From assembly GCF_902686445.1 (NCBI RefSeq), contig NC_062217.1:83657258-83721257 (forward strand): a stretch of 64,000 nt of DNA, read 5' to 3'. Source of the stretch: Sciurus carolinensis (taxonomy: Eukaryota > Chordata > Mammalia > Rodentia > Sciuridae). The notes under the pieces were generated by a model. The model did not search any database. It was not told the DNA's origin and was given only the letters and a program-made list of their open reading frames with translations. The position numbers were made by a program, and so were the translations under genes. This document shows, piece after piece, positions 35,936 to 47,938 of the stretch. How positions within the stretch are numbered: the first letter of the stretch is position 1; every line of letters begins with the position of its first letter.

Positions 35936-36411
35936 TCAATTTCCACCATCTAGTCATCAAGTTGAGTGTGGAATCATGAAGATTGTCAGAGCTCATTATC
36001 TCCTTTGAGAAGTTAATGGTTCATTTAAAGAAATGTTGGACTAAACAGTAAAATACAATACTGTGAAAAAGGGTGAACTGAGTATGGAAATCAAGAATGT
36101 GCAAATGGTTTCTAAACCAGGAAGTGTTTTTAGAGATGTGATGATTTCTGAGCTGATACCTGAAGCAGGAACAGTAATTAGCTAGATAAAAGGGTGTGGG
36201 ATTCAGACATGCATCTCTGCTAGGGAATTGAAAATACTAGACCCCCCAAAATAAGGTAAGCAGAATTTCATAGACACAGAGAAACTATGACTAAATGTTC
36301 CCAAATGATGTGGTTTGAAAGTTAAAAAAAAATAACAAACAAACCTAAACATACCCAATCCATGATTATATGCTAGGTAGGTTGGTGAGAGTTCAATTCA
36401 CCTGTTAAATG
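35936..36411 (-). other. Unassigned, with a weak L2-like patch
   Basis: About 36120-36240 vaguely resembles antisense L2 ('TTTCTGAGCTGATACCTGAAG'). The remainder is unrecognised. Confidence 0.35.
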
Positions 36412-36484
36412 TATTGCCCTGCTGGGGATCAAACCCAAGTCCATGTACTAGGCAAGCACTGCATTGTTTAGCTACATTTCTGGC
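36412..36484 (-). mobile_element. ID-type SINE fragment
   Basis: 'CTGCTGGGGATCAAACCCAAG' then 'ACTAGGCAAGCACTGCATTG' and a 'TTAGCTACATTTCTGGC' end read as the reverse complement of an ID element with A and B boxes. No poly-T head is obvious. Confidence 0.7.
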
Positions 36485-37038
36485 ATATAAAAAATTTTGA
36501 CTCTTACTTTGTAATTAACTATTGGTTTTAATTTCTATTAGGGTATTTATATGTTTAGAATATAGAAAATAAAAGAATGAATATAAAAATTATATTCAGC
36601 ATCCTTTGATATAATTTTAAATAATGTAGTATTTACTTGTTTATGTGTAGTCACTTGTTATAATTTTAATGACTGCATATTTTATACCTATATTTCTTTT
36701 TCATAGACATGAAATTATAAATAAGGATTCTATGAATATTCATGCAAAATTAATCTTGAACACATGATTATTGTTCAGATTTTTTCTTCAGATAAATTTC
36801 TAGTTCAATTTCTAAGCCATTGGATATTCTATGCCATTGACTATCTGCTTTCTTAATACAAGTGAAGTAATGCATATATCAAATACATTTGCTTTTTCCC
36901 CTTCCTTTAAAATTTTTTTCAACTGGGTCTCTTGTATATGACACATTTAACTTTATATGCTAGTTTATTTGATTATGTATTTGTTTGATTGATGGGCTGC
37001 ATATTCATTAAAGTAAGACGTTTCTGTGAAATCTACGG
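36485..37038. other. Unassigned, AT-rich
   Basis: May hold highly decayed L1 sequence, but no landmark is firm. Confidence 0.35.
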
Positions 37039-37400
37039 TGTTATGGTTTGAATTTGTGTTTCCCTAAGGTGCAGTTATTAAGGTCTGGTTCCATGGTGGC
37101 ATTATTGGGAAGGAGTGGAATCTGAGAGATGGGCCTAGTAGGAGTCCCTTATGTTATGGGGTATGCCCTCAAAGGGGATCGTGAAACCCAAGCCTCAGTC
37201 TAGCTCTGCATCCTGGATCCTGATGTGAGCAGTTTGCTTCTTGCCTTTGACACTTGGTACCCCACCAGAAACCCATAGCCATGTCATGTCCCCAGTGACC
37301 TAACTTCCTTCCACCAGGCTTCACCACCTGGAGTCCACCCTACTCCAAAAGTGCAACTAAGCCTGGGTCTTGGAGGGACATTTAAGATCTCAATCATAGC
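37039..37400. repeat. Two MaLR LTR starts in inverted orientation
   Basis: The left end starts TGTTATGGTTTGAATTTG, a sense MaLR LTR start. The right end, read on the minus strand from 37400, starts TGCTATGATTGAGATCTTAA and continues ...GGAAGGAAGTTAGGTCACTGG, also a MaLR LTR start. The two 5' halves meet near 37250. Neither has its own 3' end. Confidence 0.55.
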
Positions 37401-37640
37401 ATTCTTCCCCTGGCTCCCAGAATGTTCATCTCAATTTCACAGTGTAAAAAGTATTCAGTCCACCTCCAAGGGTCCCCAAATCTTAACTGTCCCAGCATTG
37501 CTAAAAAGTCTAACTCTAAAATATGGACTAACACACAACCTGACAGTGTTTTACATTTAACTTTAAGGCCCCCTACAATCTAAAACTTTCTCTTCCTACT
37601 AAAAGTAATCACCATCCTAACTCCTATGTCAATTATCCTC
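37401..37640 (-). mobile_element. MaLR internal 3' end
   Basis: The plus strand reads TTCTTCCCCTGGCTCCCAGA, then a TCACAGTGTAAAAAGTATTC stretch and CCCCAAATCTTAACTG, the antisense of the end of a MaLR interior that normally abuts the 3' LTR. It does abut the antisense LTR start at 37400. Confidence 0.55.
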
Positions 37641-38020
37641 TGTGATGTGGTTTGGATCTTAAGTGCTCACCAAAGGCCAATGTGCTGAAGGCCTGGTTCC
37701 CAGTCTGTGGCATTATTTGGAGGTAGGTAGAAACTTTGGAAAGTAGAGTCTAATGGAAGGAAGTTAGGTAATTCGGGGTGACCCCTTGAAGAGGGTATTG
37801 AAATCCCGGGCCCTTCCTTTCTCATTTTGCTTCCCCCTCATCATGAGTTGAACAGGCCTTCTCACCATGTGCTTCGGCCATGATGTCCTATGACCCCAGA
37901 CCCAAAGCTACAGGGTCAAGTGATCATGGAGAGGAACCTCTGAAAACATGAACAAAAATAAGCCTTTCGTCCTTATAAGTCATTATCTCAGGTATTTGTC
38001 ACAGTAACAGAAAGCTAACA
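37641..38020 (+). repeat. 5' LTR of the complete MaLR
   Basis: 380 bp from TGTGATGTGGTTTGG to GAAAGCTAACA; AATAAG-type polyadenylation region near 37956. Confidence 0.78.
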
Positions 38021-39504
38021 AAAAATTGGTACCAAGGAGTGGAGTCATTCCTGTGACTCTAATTTAGAAGCTTTCAGAATTAGTTTGTGGGAGGAATTTG
38101 GAAAAGTTCTGAGATGCAAACTGGAGAACACCTGGTATGTTGTAGGTAAAGTTTAGTGGAGATTATGGTGAGAGCAAAGAAGAACAGAATTCTTGAAGAA
38201 ATTCAGACAGTAAAGGTTATATTCATGAAGTTTCACATGGAAAGAAGTACTCTTGAGAATTTGACTAGAAGCTTCTCATGTTAAATTTTGGCACAAAACA
38301 AGTTTACCTTTTGTCCCCGCTCTCAGACTTTGAATGAGGCCAAGTTTAAAGGTGATGGACTACTTTATTTGAAAAAGGAACTTTCAACGCAGCACAATAT
38401 TCCATTGGTGGCCTGGACACTGCTACCTGCTTTTAGCCAGATTTACAGTAAGAATTGACTAAGCAGATAAATTTGGAAAAATTTCAGTTTGGTCAGAAAA
38501 TAAGCACATGTAAGTGTATTAAAATTTCCAGTCAGTAGGGTTGCACTTTCTGAAGAGATTATTGTCATTAAAAAGAAACCAAGTCTTTTTTAATGGGACA
38601 ATAGGAAAGATGCCTTGAGGCCATCTCAGGAATTGGCAAAGCCTTGTCTATCACAAGCTGAAAGGTATGAAAGTGTAAGCTCCTTTTAAAGATTTTCCTT
38701 TGAGAGAACAACTCAGGGCATCCTGTTCACACAGTGCAACCAGGGGCCTTGTTCTCCCAGGATACATTTCCCCGTGTTCAACCACAGAGATGCTCAGAGG
38801 ACACTACAGCTGTGGGTTCCAGTACAGTTCATGCCAGTGGCCGACCTTGGCGTCATTTTATGATGCTGGTTTTGCAGGAATGCAGAATGCAAGAGTTATG
38901 GGGTCATGGAGGCTTTCACCAAGATTTCAAGGGAAGCTTGGATGTCAGGCCATGGATGGCAGGGTCAGAGACCTGCTAGCAGTTTCTGACATGGTGATGT
39001 GTGAAGCTAAGGAGTATTGCAGAAGCTGCAGTGGAGATCCCAGGAAGGAAGGGATGCAAGGAATATGGAATTCCTGCTGAGCGGAGCTGCAGGAGCAAGA
39101 AGAGTCAGCCCAAGAGACCAGTCATGTCGGCTGAAACCAGCACATCTGTGGAAGAGGTCTCCAAACCCTTTGGAGCTCATACCATGTTAGCTCATGCCCC
39201 AAATGCTAGACAGTATTTAATTTTTTTTCTGCTGTTTTTTGGTGTTACTTTGGTCTGAGCCTTCCTTTCTATGTTCCACTCTTCCCTATTAGAATGGTAA
39301 CGCTTAACTCTGCACTATGTTATTTTGGAAGTATGTATTTTTTGTTTACTGTTTACAAGGGCTCATAGCTAAGTGATTGCCTTGAGTTTCACAGGCGACT
39401 TTGGACTTGGACTTTATGGCAATGCTGGAATAGTTAAGACTGTGGGAACTCTTGGAGATGAACTGACTGCTTTTTACACTGAGACATGGATGTGAGCTTT
39501 GGGG

Positions 39505-39873
39505 GACCAGGCACAGAATGCTTAATTGTCCCTCAAAGGCCCTTGCATTAAAGACTTGCTTGTCAGACTGTGGCACTACTGGTAATTTTTAGACCTTGTG
39601 TGTAGGGCCTAATGAAAGGAAGTTAGGTAAGTGGAGGCATGTCCTTGAAGGGGATATTGGGACCCTGGCCCCTTCCTGTCACTACTTGCTTTCCAGCTGC
39701 CGTGAAGTGAATAGGCCTCCTCTGCTACCTACTCCTACCGTGATGTGCTGTGCTGCAACAGGCCCAAGGCAACAGGGCCAAGTTGTTGTGAATCTCCGAA
39801 ATCATGAGCCAAAAATTCCTTTCCTCCTTATAAATTCTTTATCTCGGGTATTTGTCAGAGACAGAAAACTAGC
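39505..39873 (+). repeat. 3' LTR of the complete MaLR
   Basis: Matches 37641-38020 over GGGCCTAATGAAAGGAAGTT, TATTGGGACCCTGGCCCCTT and the end CAGAAAACTAGCA. The start is worn; 39505 is approximate. Confidence 0.72.
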
Positions 39874-40019
39874 ATCCCCTTCTTTTTGTTTTAGGTAATT
39901 TTGTTGTTTTTATATTTTCCCCAAAACATAGTTTCATATGTTAATTGTTTTTAACTTTATACAAAACTTATAAGGCACTAGACAATCTTCTACTTTTTCT
40001 AACTATTATATAGGTGCAT

Positions 40020-40076
40020 GTGTGCACACACACACACACACATACATGTCTGTGTATGTACATATATATATATATT
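40020..40076. repeat. (CA)n / (TA)n microsatellite
   Basis: GTGTGCACACACACACACACAC followed by ATATATATATA. Confidence 0.9.
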
Positions 40077-40084
40077 TTTTTCTT

Positions 40085-40272
40085 TTGCAGTACTGGAGAT
40101 TTATCCCAGGGCATCTCACCACTTAGCTACATTTTCATCCCTTTATATTTTTATTTTTAATTTTTGAGACAGGGTGTTGCTAAGTTGCCAAGACTGGCCT
40201 CAAACATGTGATCCTCTCACCTCAGACCCCCAAATTGCTGGGGTTACAGTCCTCCTTCACTATGCTTGGTCT
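40085..40272 (-). mobile_element. B1-dID SINE, antisense
   Basis: The plus strand reads AGTACTGGAGATTTATCCC, CACTTAGCTACATTTTCATC (ID half reversed), then the T-rich linker and TTTGAGACAGGGTGTTGCTA...CTGGCCTCAAACATGTGATC (B1 half reversed). Confidence 0.85.
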
Positions 40273-40549
40273 AATATTATATTTCTAAGATTTAACCATA
40301 TGATTGGGCATTCATATGGACTGTCTTATGATATTTCTTTCTGTGAATGTACTAGTACTTATTCATTTATTTTCATCAGTGGACATTTGTATTATTTCCA
40401 GATATCTGCTGTTACAAACAGTGCTGATTTAGATGTTCTTGTGTATGTTCCCTAGTGAACATATAAATAAATTCTACTTCACACATACTTTGTTGTTAAA
40501 TTACCTAGGAGTGAAAACTCTATGTCATCATAAAACTAAAACCTGGTGA

Positions 40550-41250
40550 ATTTGATGAAAAATCGAGCTACGGAGAGTGAAAAAATAATTTTAATTCACA
40601 TATCTGGCAAAGGACTTCCATTTGGAATACATGAAGAAGTATCAAACAAAAAGATAAAAATAAATCAAATTGGCAATTGGCAAAAGGAATGAATAGGCAT
40701 TTCCCTGAAGAAGCACACAAAATGATGTTCAACAATCGCTAAGGAAATCTAAAAGTAAAACCACAATAAAATGTCATTATATATGTTATAATGACTAGAA
40801 TTAAAAAAAAAATGTGATAACACCAAATGTTGATGAGAATGAGAAATGCCAAATTATTCATACATTGCTGACAGAAATTTAAAATGGCACAGTCATTATG
40901 GAAAACAGTTTGGCAGTTTCTTATGAAATTGACCATAATTATGCATAAATCTAGTCATTGTTTTCCAGAACATTCATCCTAGGGAAGTGAAAATTTATAT
41001 CCTTGCAAAAAATTTTGCACAAGTGTTCATGGCAGCGTTATCCATAATAACCTAATATTGGGAAAAGTTGAACAGTCCTGCAATACATGAATGGTTAAAC
41101 ACTGTGATAAATTCGTAACATGGAATACTACTCAAGAGTGAAAAGGAATAATCAATGATACACAAAACCGCTTTGATGGGTCTCAAAGGAATTATACTGA
41201 GTGACGAAAGCCAGAAAATCCAGTTGAACTATTAGTAAACTCACAAGTTC
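40550..41250 (+). mobile_element. Old sense L1, ORF2 3' end
   Basis: L1M-like C-terminal ORF2 in sense: 'GGAAAACAGTTTGGCAGTTTC' (40905), 'GGCAGCGTTATCCATAATAA' (41033), 'AACATGGAATACTACTCAAG' (41117). Decayed, many stops. Confidence 0.75.
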
Positions 41251-41661
41251 TGGAAAAGTAAAAATTAGAATTCAGGACTCTAAAGTTTAATGATCACCCC
41301 AAGTTGTGCTTCCAGAAGGATAATACTATAAGAGTAAGGGAAAACAAGAATTATACAGGGGATTAGAAAGACTGAAACCAGCTTAAAGCCTCAAAGTATT
41401 ATATGATCTTCCCTTAATGTAACTGCCTGCCAGGTGATTAACACAGTCATTCAAGAAGACAATGCTCTCTAAGGTGTTGACTTTTCTTCAAACATAATGT
41501 CAAGCATCAAATAAATAAATAAATTGACAAAACACAAGATGCTTAAAGATGTAAGACCAAGAAAAAAAGAAAATCAGAGGCAGAAAATAGATAATAGAAA
41601 CAGAGATAGAGAGTTGATCCAGAAGATGGAGTTAATAGATTCAAACTTTAAAATAACAGTG
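41251..41661. other. Probable L1 3' UTR, not confirmed
   Basis: Follows the sense L1 end and is in the expected place for its 3' UTR, but no firm landmark. Confidence 0.35.
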
Positions 41662-41880
41662 AATGTAGCTGGGCATAGTGGTACACACCTGTAATCTCAG
41701 AGGCTCAGGAGGTTGAAGTAGAAGGAGTTCAAAGTTAGTCTTAGCAAAAGCGAGGCTGCTAAGCAACTCAGTAAGAACTTGTCTCTAAATAAAATACAAA
41801 AAATTAGGGCTGGAGATGTGGCTCAGTGGTCAAGTGCCCCTGAGTTCAATCCCCAGTACCCACCCCACAAAAAGGAGGTG
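41662..41880 (+). mobile_element. B1-dID SINE
   Basis: B1-like left half (GCTGGGCATAGTGGTACACAC) and ID-like right half (GGGCTGGAGATGTGGCTCAG, B box GAGTTCAATCCCCAGTAC). Confidence 0.9.
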
Positions 41881-43127
41881 AATGTGCCAAGATGGAAAAC
41901 CTCATAAAGAAATTAAATTTATAAAAATAACCAGATGAATATTCCAGAACTGAAATAAAATAATGCAAAGCACCTGGGTTCCCCCATACTTCCCCATCCC
42001 TATGTCCTTACCATGTGACTTTGCAGTGACCTCCCTCTCAGTCTAGCCTTGCAGGCCTGACTTGCTTTGCTAAAGGAATGCAAACAGATGGACAGAAGCC
42101 CCTGCACATATCTACCTCCTCTCCAACTCCTCTGTGACTTCCCTGATCCTGCTGAGCTTTAGCAGTTCTTTGTTTGCAGCTTTGCTTGTTTGTAAACAGG
42201 AGATACTGTAGAAAACCTACCTTTGACTCTAATTGGGAAGAAATGTGCATAACAGCTTTGCTTTTGTGCTTTTTATTTTTTCTCCATTCCAAGTAGAGTA
42301 ACTCTCACTATTTTTGTTTGCCTCTAACATGTAGAGCTTACCTAAACTGGAACCTGCAAAGCACTGTAAAGAACTTGGTTGTGGCAGTGTGGCAAATCTT
42401 GGACTACAAGGGATGAACTAAGCCCCTAGACAATGTAGTATCAGAATCTGTTATTCAGTGTCCTTTCTCAAACTGAGTGTCATAGCAGCGGAGAGCACTA
42501 GACAATCATTTCCATAATCTCAATTTTCTTTAAGTACAAATGAACTCTCGGAGTCACATTTGAATCTGAACATTTCCTGTCTTACTTAATATTTTCAAGT
42601 TTATGCAGTAAATAAAACTTCCCCAAGTTTCTTTGTGCTAAGAATCTCTTTTTTATTTCAGTAACTACAAAACTCCCAAGAGTTGGAGCACATGCCCCTG
42701 CTTATACATCAGATTTGGACTGAAATTTATCCATCCAAATCAAAAAAGAGAGAGACAGAAGCTTGTGTGGCATGTTGAAAAAAAAATGTTACAATTCTGA
42801 ATGCTGTAAGTGTTCTACTGTAGCATGTATAGGATTGATTCTTGATGTTTTAGGTAAAGAAAAAGGAGAGATTGTTTTGATTTCTCCAATAGCATATTGA
42901 CTTTCTCCTAGGGCTAAGGGAAGCTGCTCAGATGAGTAAATTTGCAAAACATTAAAAAAAAAAATGAAATGTTTGCAAAGAAAATGTTTCCAAATTAGAT
43001 TGATTTGTTTTGATAGGACATATAGTGATATCTTTAATTGATATTATTGAGATAACATAATTGATAAGTGCATAAAGTTCCTAAAGTTTGATCATTTTCC
43101 TGTCCAAAAAAAAAAAAATGGTGTTGA
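41881..43127. other. Unassigned 1.2 kb
   Basis: No family recognised. The 84-codon minus frame at 42038-42292 has no domain. Contains short A-runs near 42779 and 43108. Confidence 0.45.
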
Positions 43128-43365
43128 AAATTCTCTTTACTCTACTTTGAAAAGTGAAGTAAATGAGAGGGAAGGGGGTATGAAAAATGGTGGAAAGAGA
43201 CAGACATAATTACCCTATGTACATGTATGATTACATGAATGATATGAATCTACATTGTGTACAACCATAGAAATGAAATGATGTAGCCCACTTGTGTATA
43301 ATGAATCAAAATGCAGTCTGTAAAAAATTAAAAGATAAATAAAAAATAATAATAAAAAAAGTGAC
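43128..43365 (+). mobile_element. L1 3' UTR end, strongly 5'-truncated
   Basis: 'TTACCCTATGTACATGTATG' then ATTACATGAATG and GTGTACAACCATAGAAATGA match the L1 3' ends at 57.1 and (diverged) 51.6 kb. Poly-A with AATAAA at 43338-43363. Confidence 0.8.
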
Positions 43366-43591
43366 AGACCTGAGACAGAATTAATTGTGATTGCAAGTCA
43401 CACAATTGTGATTGCTCTGCCATCAAGGGTCAGTGGAGGTCCTTGGAATGTAAGGCTGGCAGCAAAACTGTAAGTTTCCTCAAATTTGGTCAACTGTACT
43501 TGCGACTTGCTAGTTCTCAATATCATTTTTTTTTTTTTGCTCTCTTTTTCTTGTTTTCTTACTCATTCTGAAGTAATTTTTTGAAACAAAA

Positions 43592-43921
43592 TGCTGTGGG
43601 TTTTATGTGTTTGTCCCCCAGGGTCCTTGAGCTGCATGCTGCTGTGGTCTTCAGTGTGGTGGTGAGGAGGTAGAACCAGTGGGAAGTGGAGATTAGTGGG
43701 AACTTATTACGTCATTGGGTTTCTGCCTGAGGAAGTGATGAATGTTGTTCTTGTGGGACCCAGGTTTGTTCCCACAAGAATGTATTATTATAAAAAGAGA
43801 AACACAGCCTCAGAGCCCCCATGTTCTTGATCCTCCAGAATTCTGATCTAAATGAACCTCTTTCTTTAAATATTAGCCAGCTTCAGGTATTTTCTTATAG
43901 CAACAGAAATGGACTAATACA
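43592..43921 (+). repeat. Solo MaLR LTR (MST-like)
   Basis: About 330 bp. Starts TGCTGTGGGTTTTATGTGTTT, with TATTATAAAAAGAGAAACAC near 43785 and an end CAGAAATGGACTAATACA, typical of MST/THE-type LTRs. Confidence 0.75.
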
Positions 43922-44624
43922 CCAAGGAAAGTATGGTGTAGGAGCTCTATCTCTTTCTTCTTTGTCCTATAACAGAAATGGACTTGGAATAAAGGACATC
44001 CTGGAGATGTTTCCCAGGGAGCCCCCTTCTGTTACCCCTATATGAAGCTTACATAAGACGTGGTGAAAATATTTCCAGCTATAACCCTTCCAGAGTTTTT
44101 TATAGCCCTGAATGGGGTGGAAGGGACCTCACACATTAGGTTGACCTAGGTAGGAAATTATAAACTACCCTGGATCCTGTTTTGTTTTTTTTTTTTCTCC
44201 TCTAAATGGTCAGTGGAACCCTTCTCTCCTATGGCCTGTAATAATATTCCATTACAATTTCCAGGATAGGTGGCCTTCTCCTTGTCATCTTTCTATGTCT
44301 GTATTACAGTCTTCTGAGAATTTCTGGCCATTCCATGGCATCCTTCATCAAAACCAGCAGGCAGGAGCATGGGCACCCTGGAGAGATCCTGATCCACAGC
44401 ACTCTTATCTCCCATGCACTTGCTTCAGGAAGGTGTCTCTATGCCACACACTGATCTCCCTCCTGACTATAGCCTGACATTGGCCTTACTTTGCCCACCC
44501 TGGACTATTCTGGCACTCAGCCTGGAATGTTCTCATCATTGCAGTGTGACCTCTTCTCCTGAGTATGGCTGTTCATATGAGAACTGCTCTGTTTTTCCAT
44601 TACTCCAGTAGTTATGAAGTTGGA

Positions 44625-44662
<38 letters not shown>

Positions 44663-45239
44663 ACATGTTGAGGCAATGGCAAGGGAAGGAAAAAAAATAC
44701 CTTTGTTTAAACTAAACCATGCTATTAGTTTATAGAATTGAGTGGTTTTGATTTTGGGTTTCCCTATAGAATTATAGAATTTTACTGTGATTTTTCTCTG
44801 AGTTAGAGACCTAGCCTATGAAAAGCTAAGGTAAAGCTTTGGAGATATGACTCTGAGATGATACAGAGCCACTGCCCTTAAACATTAAAAATGACCAATG
44901 ATCTTCACTAATTCTGCATTAGTGTCCCTGGTTGAGTGTGTGTAGCTTCCAGTTCAGCTTCCTTGGGATGTAATACTATGATGGTTAACTTTTTTTCTCT
45001 TTGTACCTAACTACTTGAGAAGGTCTTAGAATATGTAGAAAACCCTCAAGTCTTCAACTGGGCAGAAGTCCTGCCAAAAGTAGTTTGAAGGCCTCAGAAC
45101 TTTGATTAATAAAATAGGTCCATGTAAACTACTATCTAGCTGTAAGCCATTAAAATACAGCGGCAGCTCATCTCCCTTGTTAGTGCTGTTCATTCTGGTC
45201 CCCAATGTGTGATTCATGCTTCCACCTGAAGGCTACTTC
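43922..45239. other. Unassigned, with a (TG)n tract
   Basis: (TG)n at about 44628-44660 and a T11 run near 44190. The frames of 60-65 codons here have no recognisable domain. Confidence 0.45.
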
Positions 45240-45590
45240 TTGAGCAGCTCTTCTGACTCAAGGGTGATCTTTCTCCAGATATCAGGATGACACAATCCTT
45301 CACCCTGTTTAGGTCTCTGTATAAAATGTCCCATTGCAGTGATATTTTGCCTATCTTGATTAAAATTGATTATCCCTGCTCTATTTCTTGCTTTTTGTTC
45401 TCTTTACTATTAAGCACCATTTCACATTTTTCTGGGTTATTTTATTTATTATCTGTCTTTGTCCCAGTGGAATATAAATTCCATAAATAGATGCTATTGT
45501 CTATTTTAGTCACACTAGATTCCTACTATCTGGAAGAGTGCCTGGCACAAGTAAGCATCCGATTCATATTGTTTAATAAATGAACTAAAA
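45240..45590 (+). mobile_element. L2 element, 3' end
   Basis: Follows the L2 order: a stretch around TTATTTATTATCTGTCTTTG, GGAATATAAATTCCATAAAT, then 'GAGTGCCTGGCACAAGTAAG' and 'TTGTTTAATAAATGAA' at the end. Confidence 0.7.
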
Positions 45591-45639
45591 TTGCTCACAT
45601 GGTACTTCAGTTTGCTCTGTCCCATGGTTTATAAAAGTT

Positions 45640-45830
45640 CTCCCTAACTTCTTAGTTTTGAAAATATTTTCTTGATTTTTATTTCTTAATATTTTATACT
45701 TCAAATCATCTAGAATCTAATTTTGAATTTGATATGCAGTAAGTGGTCAACCTTTTCTTCCAGATGGGCAGACAATTTTACTAGTATAATGAGATTTACC
45801 TAATATGTTTGTAGATGTGTGTGTGTGTAT
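45640..45830 (-). mobile_element. Old L1 fragment, weak
   Basis: Resembles the antisense L1 around 'AATCTAATTTTGAATTTGATATG' and 'GTGGTCAACCTTTTCTTCCAG'. Short and degenerate. A (TG)n run follows at 45815-45832. Confidence 0.4.
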
Positions 45831-46017
45831 GTGATATCTATCATCTATCTAATCTGTATCTCTTTTTTACCCTTGATGCTACAACAGACTATAAAAATTT
45901 ATTTTATAACATTTCATACTGTTATGAGGCAAACAGCAATTATATAGACATTGTTTTAAAAAATGATAAAAATTATGTATGTTACTTATTTCTAACACAT
46001 TAATTAATGTTTTATAT

Positions 46018-46125
46018 GCTAGAGTCAGATCTGGGACTGAATTCTAACTCTGCTCTTTCCTAGCTATGTGACTCTATGAGATACCTGTCCTCTTTTGCCT
46101 CATTTGTAGTATGTTTTCAAGATCC
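46018..46125 (+). mobile_element. MIR SINE fragment
   Basis: MIR core order: 'GTCAGATCTGGGACTGAATTC', 'TAGCTATGTGACTCTATGAG', 'CCTCATTTGTAGTATG'. Confidence 0.6.
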
Positions 46126-47030
46126 TAATTTCCATTTTGGGGGGTATATATCCAGAGTGATATTGCCACATCACATGGTAGTTCTATTTTTAAGTCCATG
46201 TTCATTGAAGCATTATCCATAGTAGCCAAGATATGAAAATAGCCTATATGCCCATTGATAGAAGAATGATAAAGAAATTGTGGTATAAAAAGTCATGGAA
46301 TATTGCTCATCCTTAAAAAACAAGGGAAATCCTGTCACATGCTGCAACATGAATACACCTGAAAGACATTATGCCAAATGAAATTAGCCAGGTACATGAT
46401 GGCAAATATTGCATAATTTCACTTATATAAAATTTCTCACACAGTCAAACTCAGAAACAGAAAACAGAATGGTGGTTGCCAGGCTTAGGGAGAAATGGAA
46501 AGTTGTTCAATGGGTAGAGAATGTATAAGAATAAACTCTAGAGGCATGCCGTGCAACATTAACCTATAGTCAACAATACTGGATTTTGCACTTAAAACTT
46601 TGTTAAGAAGATATCTCAGCCCATTCAAATTCTTAAAATCTCATAGGTGGCTTCAGAACAACAGAAATTTATTTCTTATGATTCTGAAGATTAGGAAGTT
46701 CAAGATCAAGGTGCCGGGAGGTTCAGTGTTTGGTGGGCAATCGTTTCCTAGTTCACAGAAGGCACCTTTCTGCATCTGCACATACAGGAAGGACCGACAA
46801 GCTCTCTTGGGCCTATTTTAAAAGGGCAGTAATCCCTTTCATGAGGGCTCTGACCTCATGACCTATTCACCTCCCCAAAATCCCTACCACTTAGTACTTC
46901 ACTTTGCAAAGTTAGGATTTCACTATATGAATTTGGGGAGAACACAAGCATTCAAAATATAACAAACAGTAGATCTCATGTTAAGTATTCTTACCACAAT
47001 AGAAGAATAGAAGAAGTTACTTTAAATTCA
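46126..47030 (+). mobile_element. Old sense L1 3' end, split by an MLT1 LTR
   Basis: L1M-like end: 'CATTGAAGCATTATCCATAG', 'GGCTTAGGGAGAAATGGAAA', 'TCAACAATACTGGATTTTGC' and 'GTTAAGAAGATATCTCA'. After the LTR at 46610-46963 it resumes with 'AGATCTCATGTTAAGTATTC'. The two parts join in register. Confidence 0.75.
46610..46963 (-). repeat. MLT1 LTR
   Basis: The plus strand shows the reversed MLT1 order: AACAACAGAAATTTATTTC, GGCAGTAATCCCTTTCATGA, CTCTGACCTCATGACCTATT, TTGGGGAGAACACAAGCATT. About 350 bp. Confidence 0.75.
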
Positions 47031-47284
47031 TAACTTTAAAAAAATTTTGATAGCTACTTCAGTATACTACCATGCTAGTGAGTGTTAAAGTCATTAATTA
47101 AGGTGATATATACTTGTCTAAGGTGATAAATATTTGTCAAAATTTTTCACTAAGGTTGTTCTTTTATTAATTTGACATTAAATTATATTTATTCATAGTG
47201 TGGGTCTTATAATAATGCCAAATGGCAGTGTCGTGATAATAAACATATAATAGTTTTCCAAGATAAAACAGTGTTTTAAATTAG

Positions 47285-47395
47285 TAACATTTGTTTGAGG
47301 TTGCTGTGGGGTTTAAATGAGATAATGTACATAAAGCACCTAGCCCAGAATTTAAATCTTATTTATTAATAGTTGTAGCATTATCATTTTGTAAC
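47285..47395 (+). mobile_element. MIR SINE, 3' part
   Basis: 'GGTTGCTGTGGGGTTTAAAT', 'GAGATAATGTACATAAAGCAC', 'CTAGCCCAGAATTTAAATC', in MIR sense order. Confidence 0.65.
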
Positions 47396-47619
47396 ACCAA
47401 TAAAAATGTTGTCTTATTTCAGCAACACCAATTTAATTAAAATATGTTGATGCCTAAACTGCTTGTGTCGATGATACTACCATTCAGTATCATCAAAAGG
47501 AGGAAGGCATGGTAAATTTCTTAATTTGGTATTACTTACCTATAAAAAATTTGTAAGACAACAGCTTTATGATAACCAAGAATTGATGAAGTCCCATAAA
47601 GTCTGAACTTTGTAAAGTC

Positions 47620-47938
47620 AAGCACTGTGTCTGTAGAGTCTATACCTATTGGAATTCTCAGATTGAAAATATTTGAAAAAAAAAAAATGGTGTGTGCACT
47701 GAACATGTACCCTCACTTTTCTTGTCATTAGTCCTTAAACAATATTGCATAACTGCTATTTTCATGTCATTTACACAGTATTAGATATTATAAGAAATCT
47801 AGACCCATACATGATATGGTTAGGCTATATGCAAATACTCTGCCATTTTTTATAAGGGACTTGAGCAGTTGCAGGTTTTGGTATCCCTAGGTGGTCCTGG
47901 AACCAACCACCCATGAGTACTGAAGGATAACTCTGTCT
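47620..47938 (-). mobile_element. MER2 DNA transposon
   Basis: The antisense order is nearly complete: an A-rich tract near 47680, TGAACATGTACC, TCTTGTCATTAGTCCTTAAA, ATATGCAAATACTCTGCCAT, AAGGGACTTGAGCAGTTGCA, GGTATCCCTAGGTGGTCCTG, ACTGAAGGATAACTCTG. Its length is close to the roughly 345 bp of MER2. Confidence 0.75.

Larger units (their letters stand above)
37641..39873 (+). mobile_element. Complete MaLR retroelement
   Basis: Sense element of about 2.2 kb with 5' LTR (37641-38020), non-coding interior and 3' LTR (about 39505-39873). The interior starts AAAAATTGGTACCAAGGAG, the usual MaLR junction, and matches 7909-8973 inverted. MaLRs depend on ERVL proteins. The frames at 38700-39258 (85-126 codons) lie in this interior and are not genes. 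Confidence 0.82.
39880..40545 (-). mobile_element. Old L1 3' fragment, interrupted by a SINE
   Basis: Antisense L1M-like C-terminal region around 40300-40540 ('CATCAGTGGACATTTG', 'AACAGTGCTGATTTAGATGT', 'CCTAGGAGTG'). The SINE at 40085-40272 sits inside. 39880-40020 fits less well. Confidence 0.6.

Noticed and set aside
38700..39258. Three overlapping plus frames of 81-126 codons.
   Set aside because: They lie in the non-coding interior of the complete MaLR; the homologous interior at 7909-8973 does not keep the frames.
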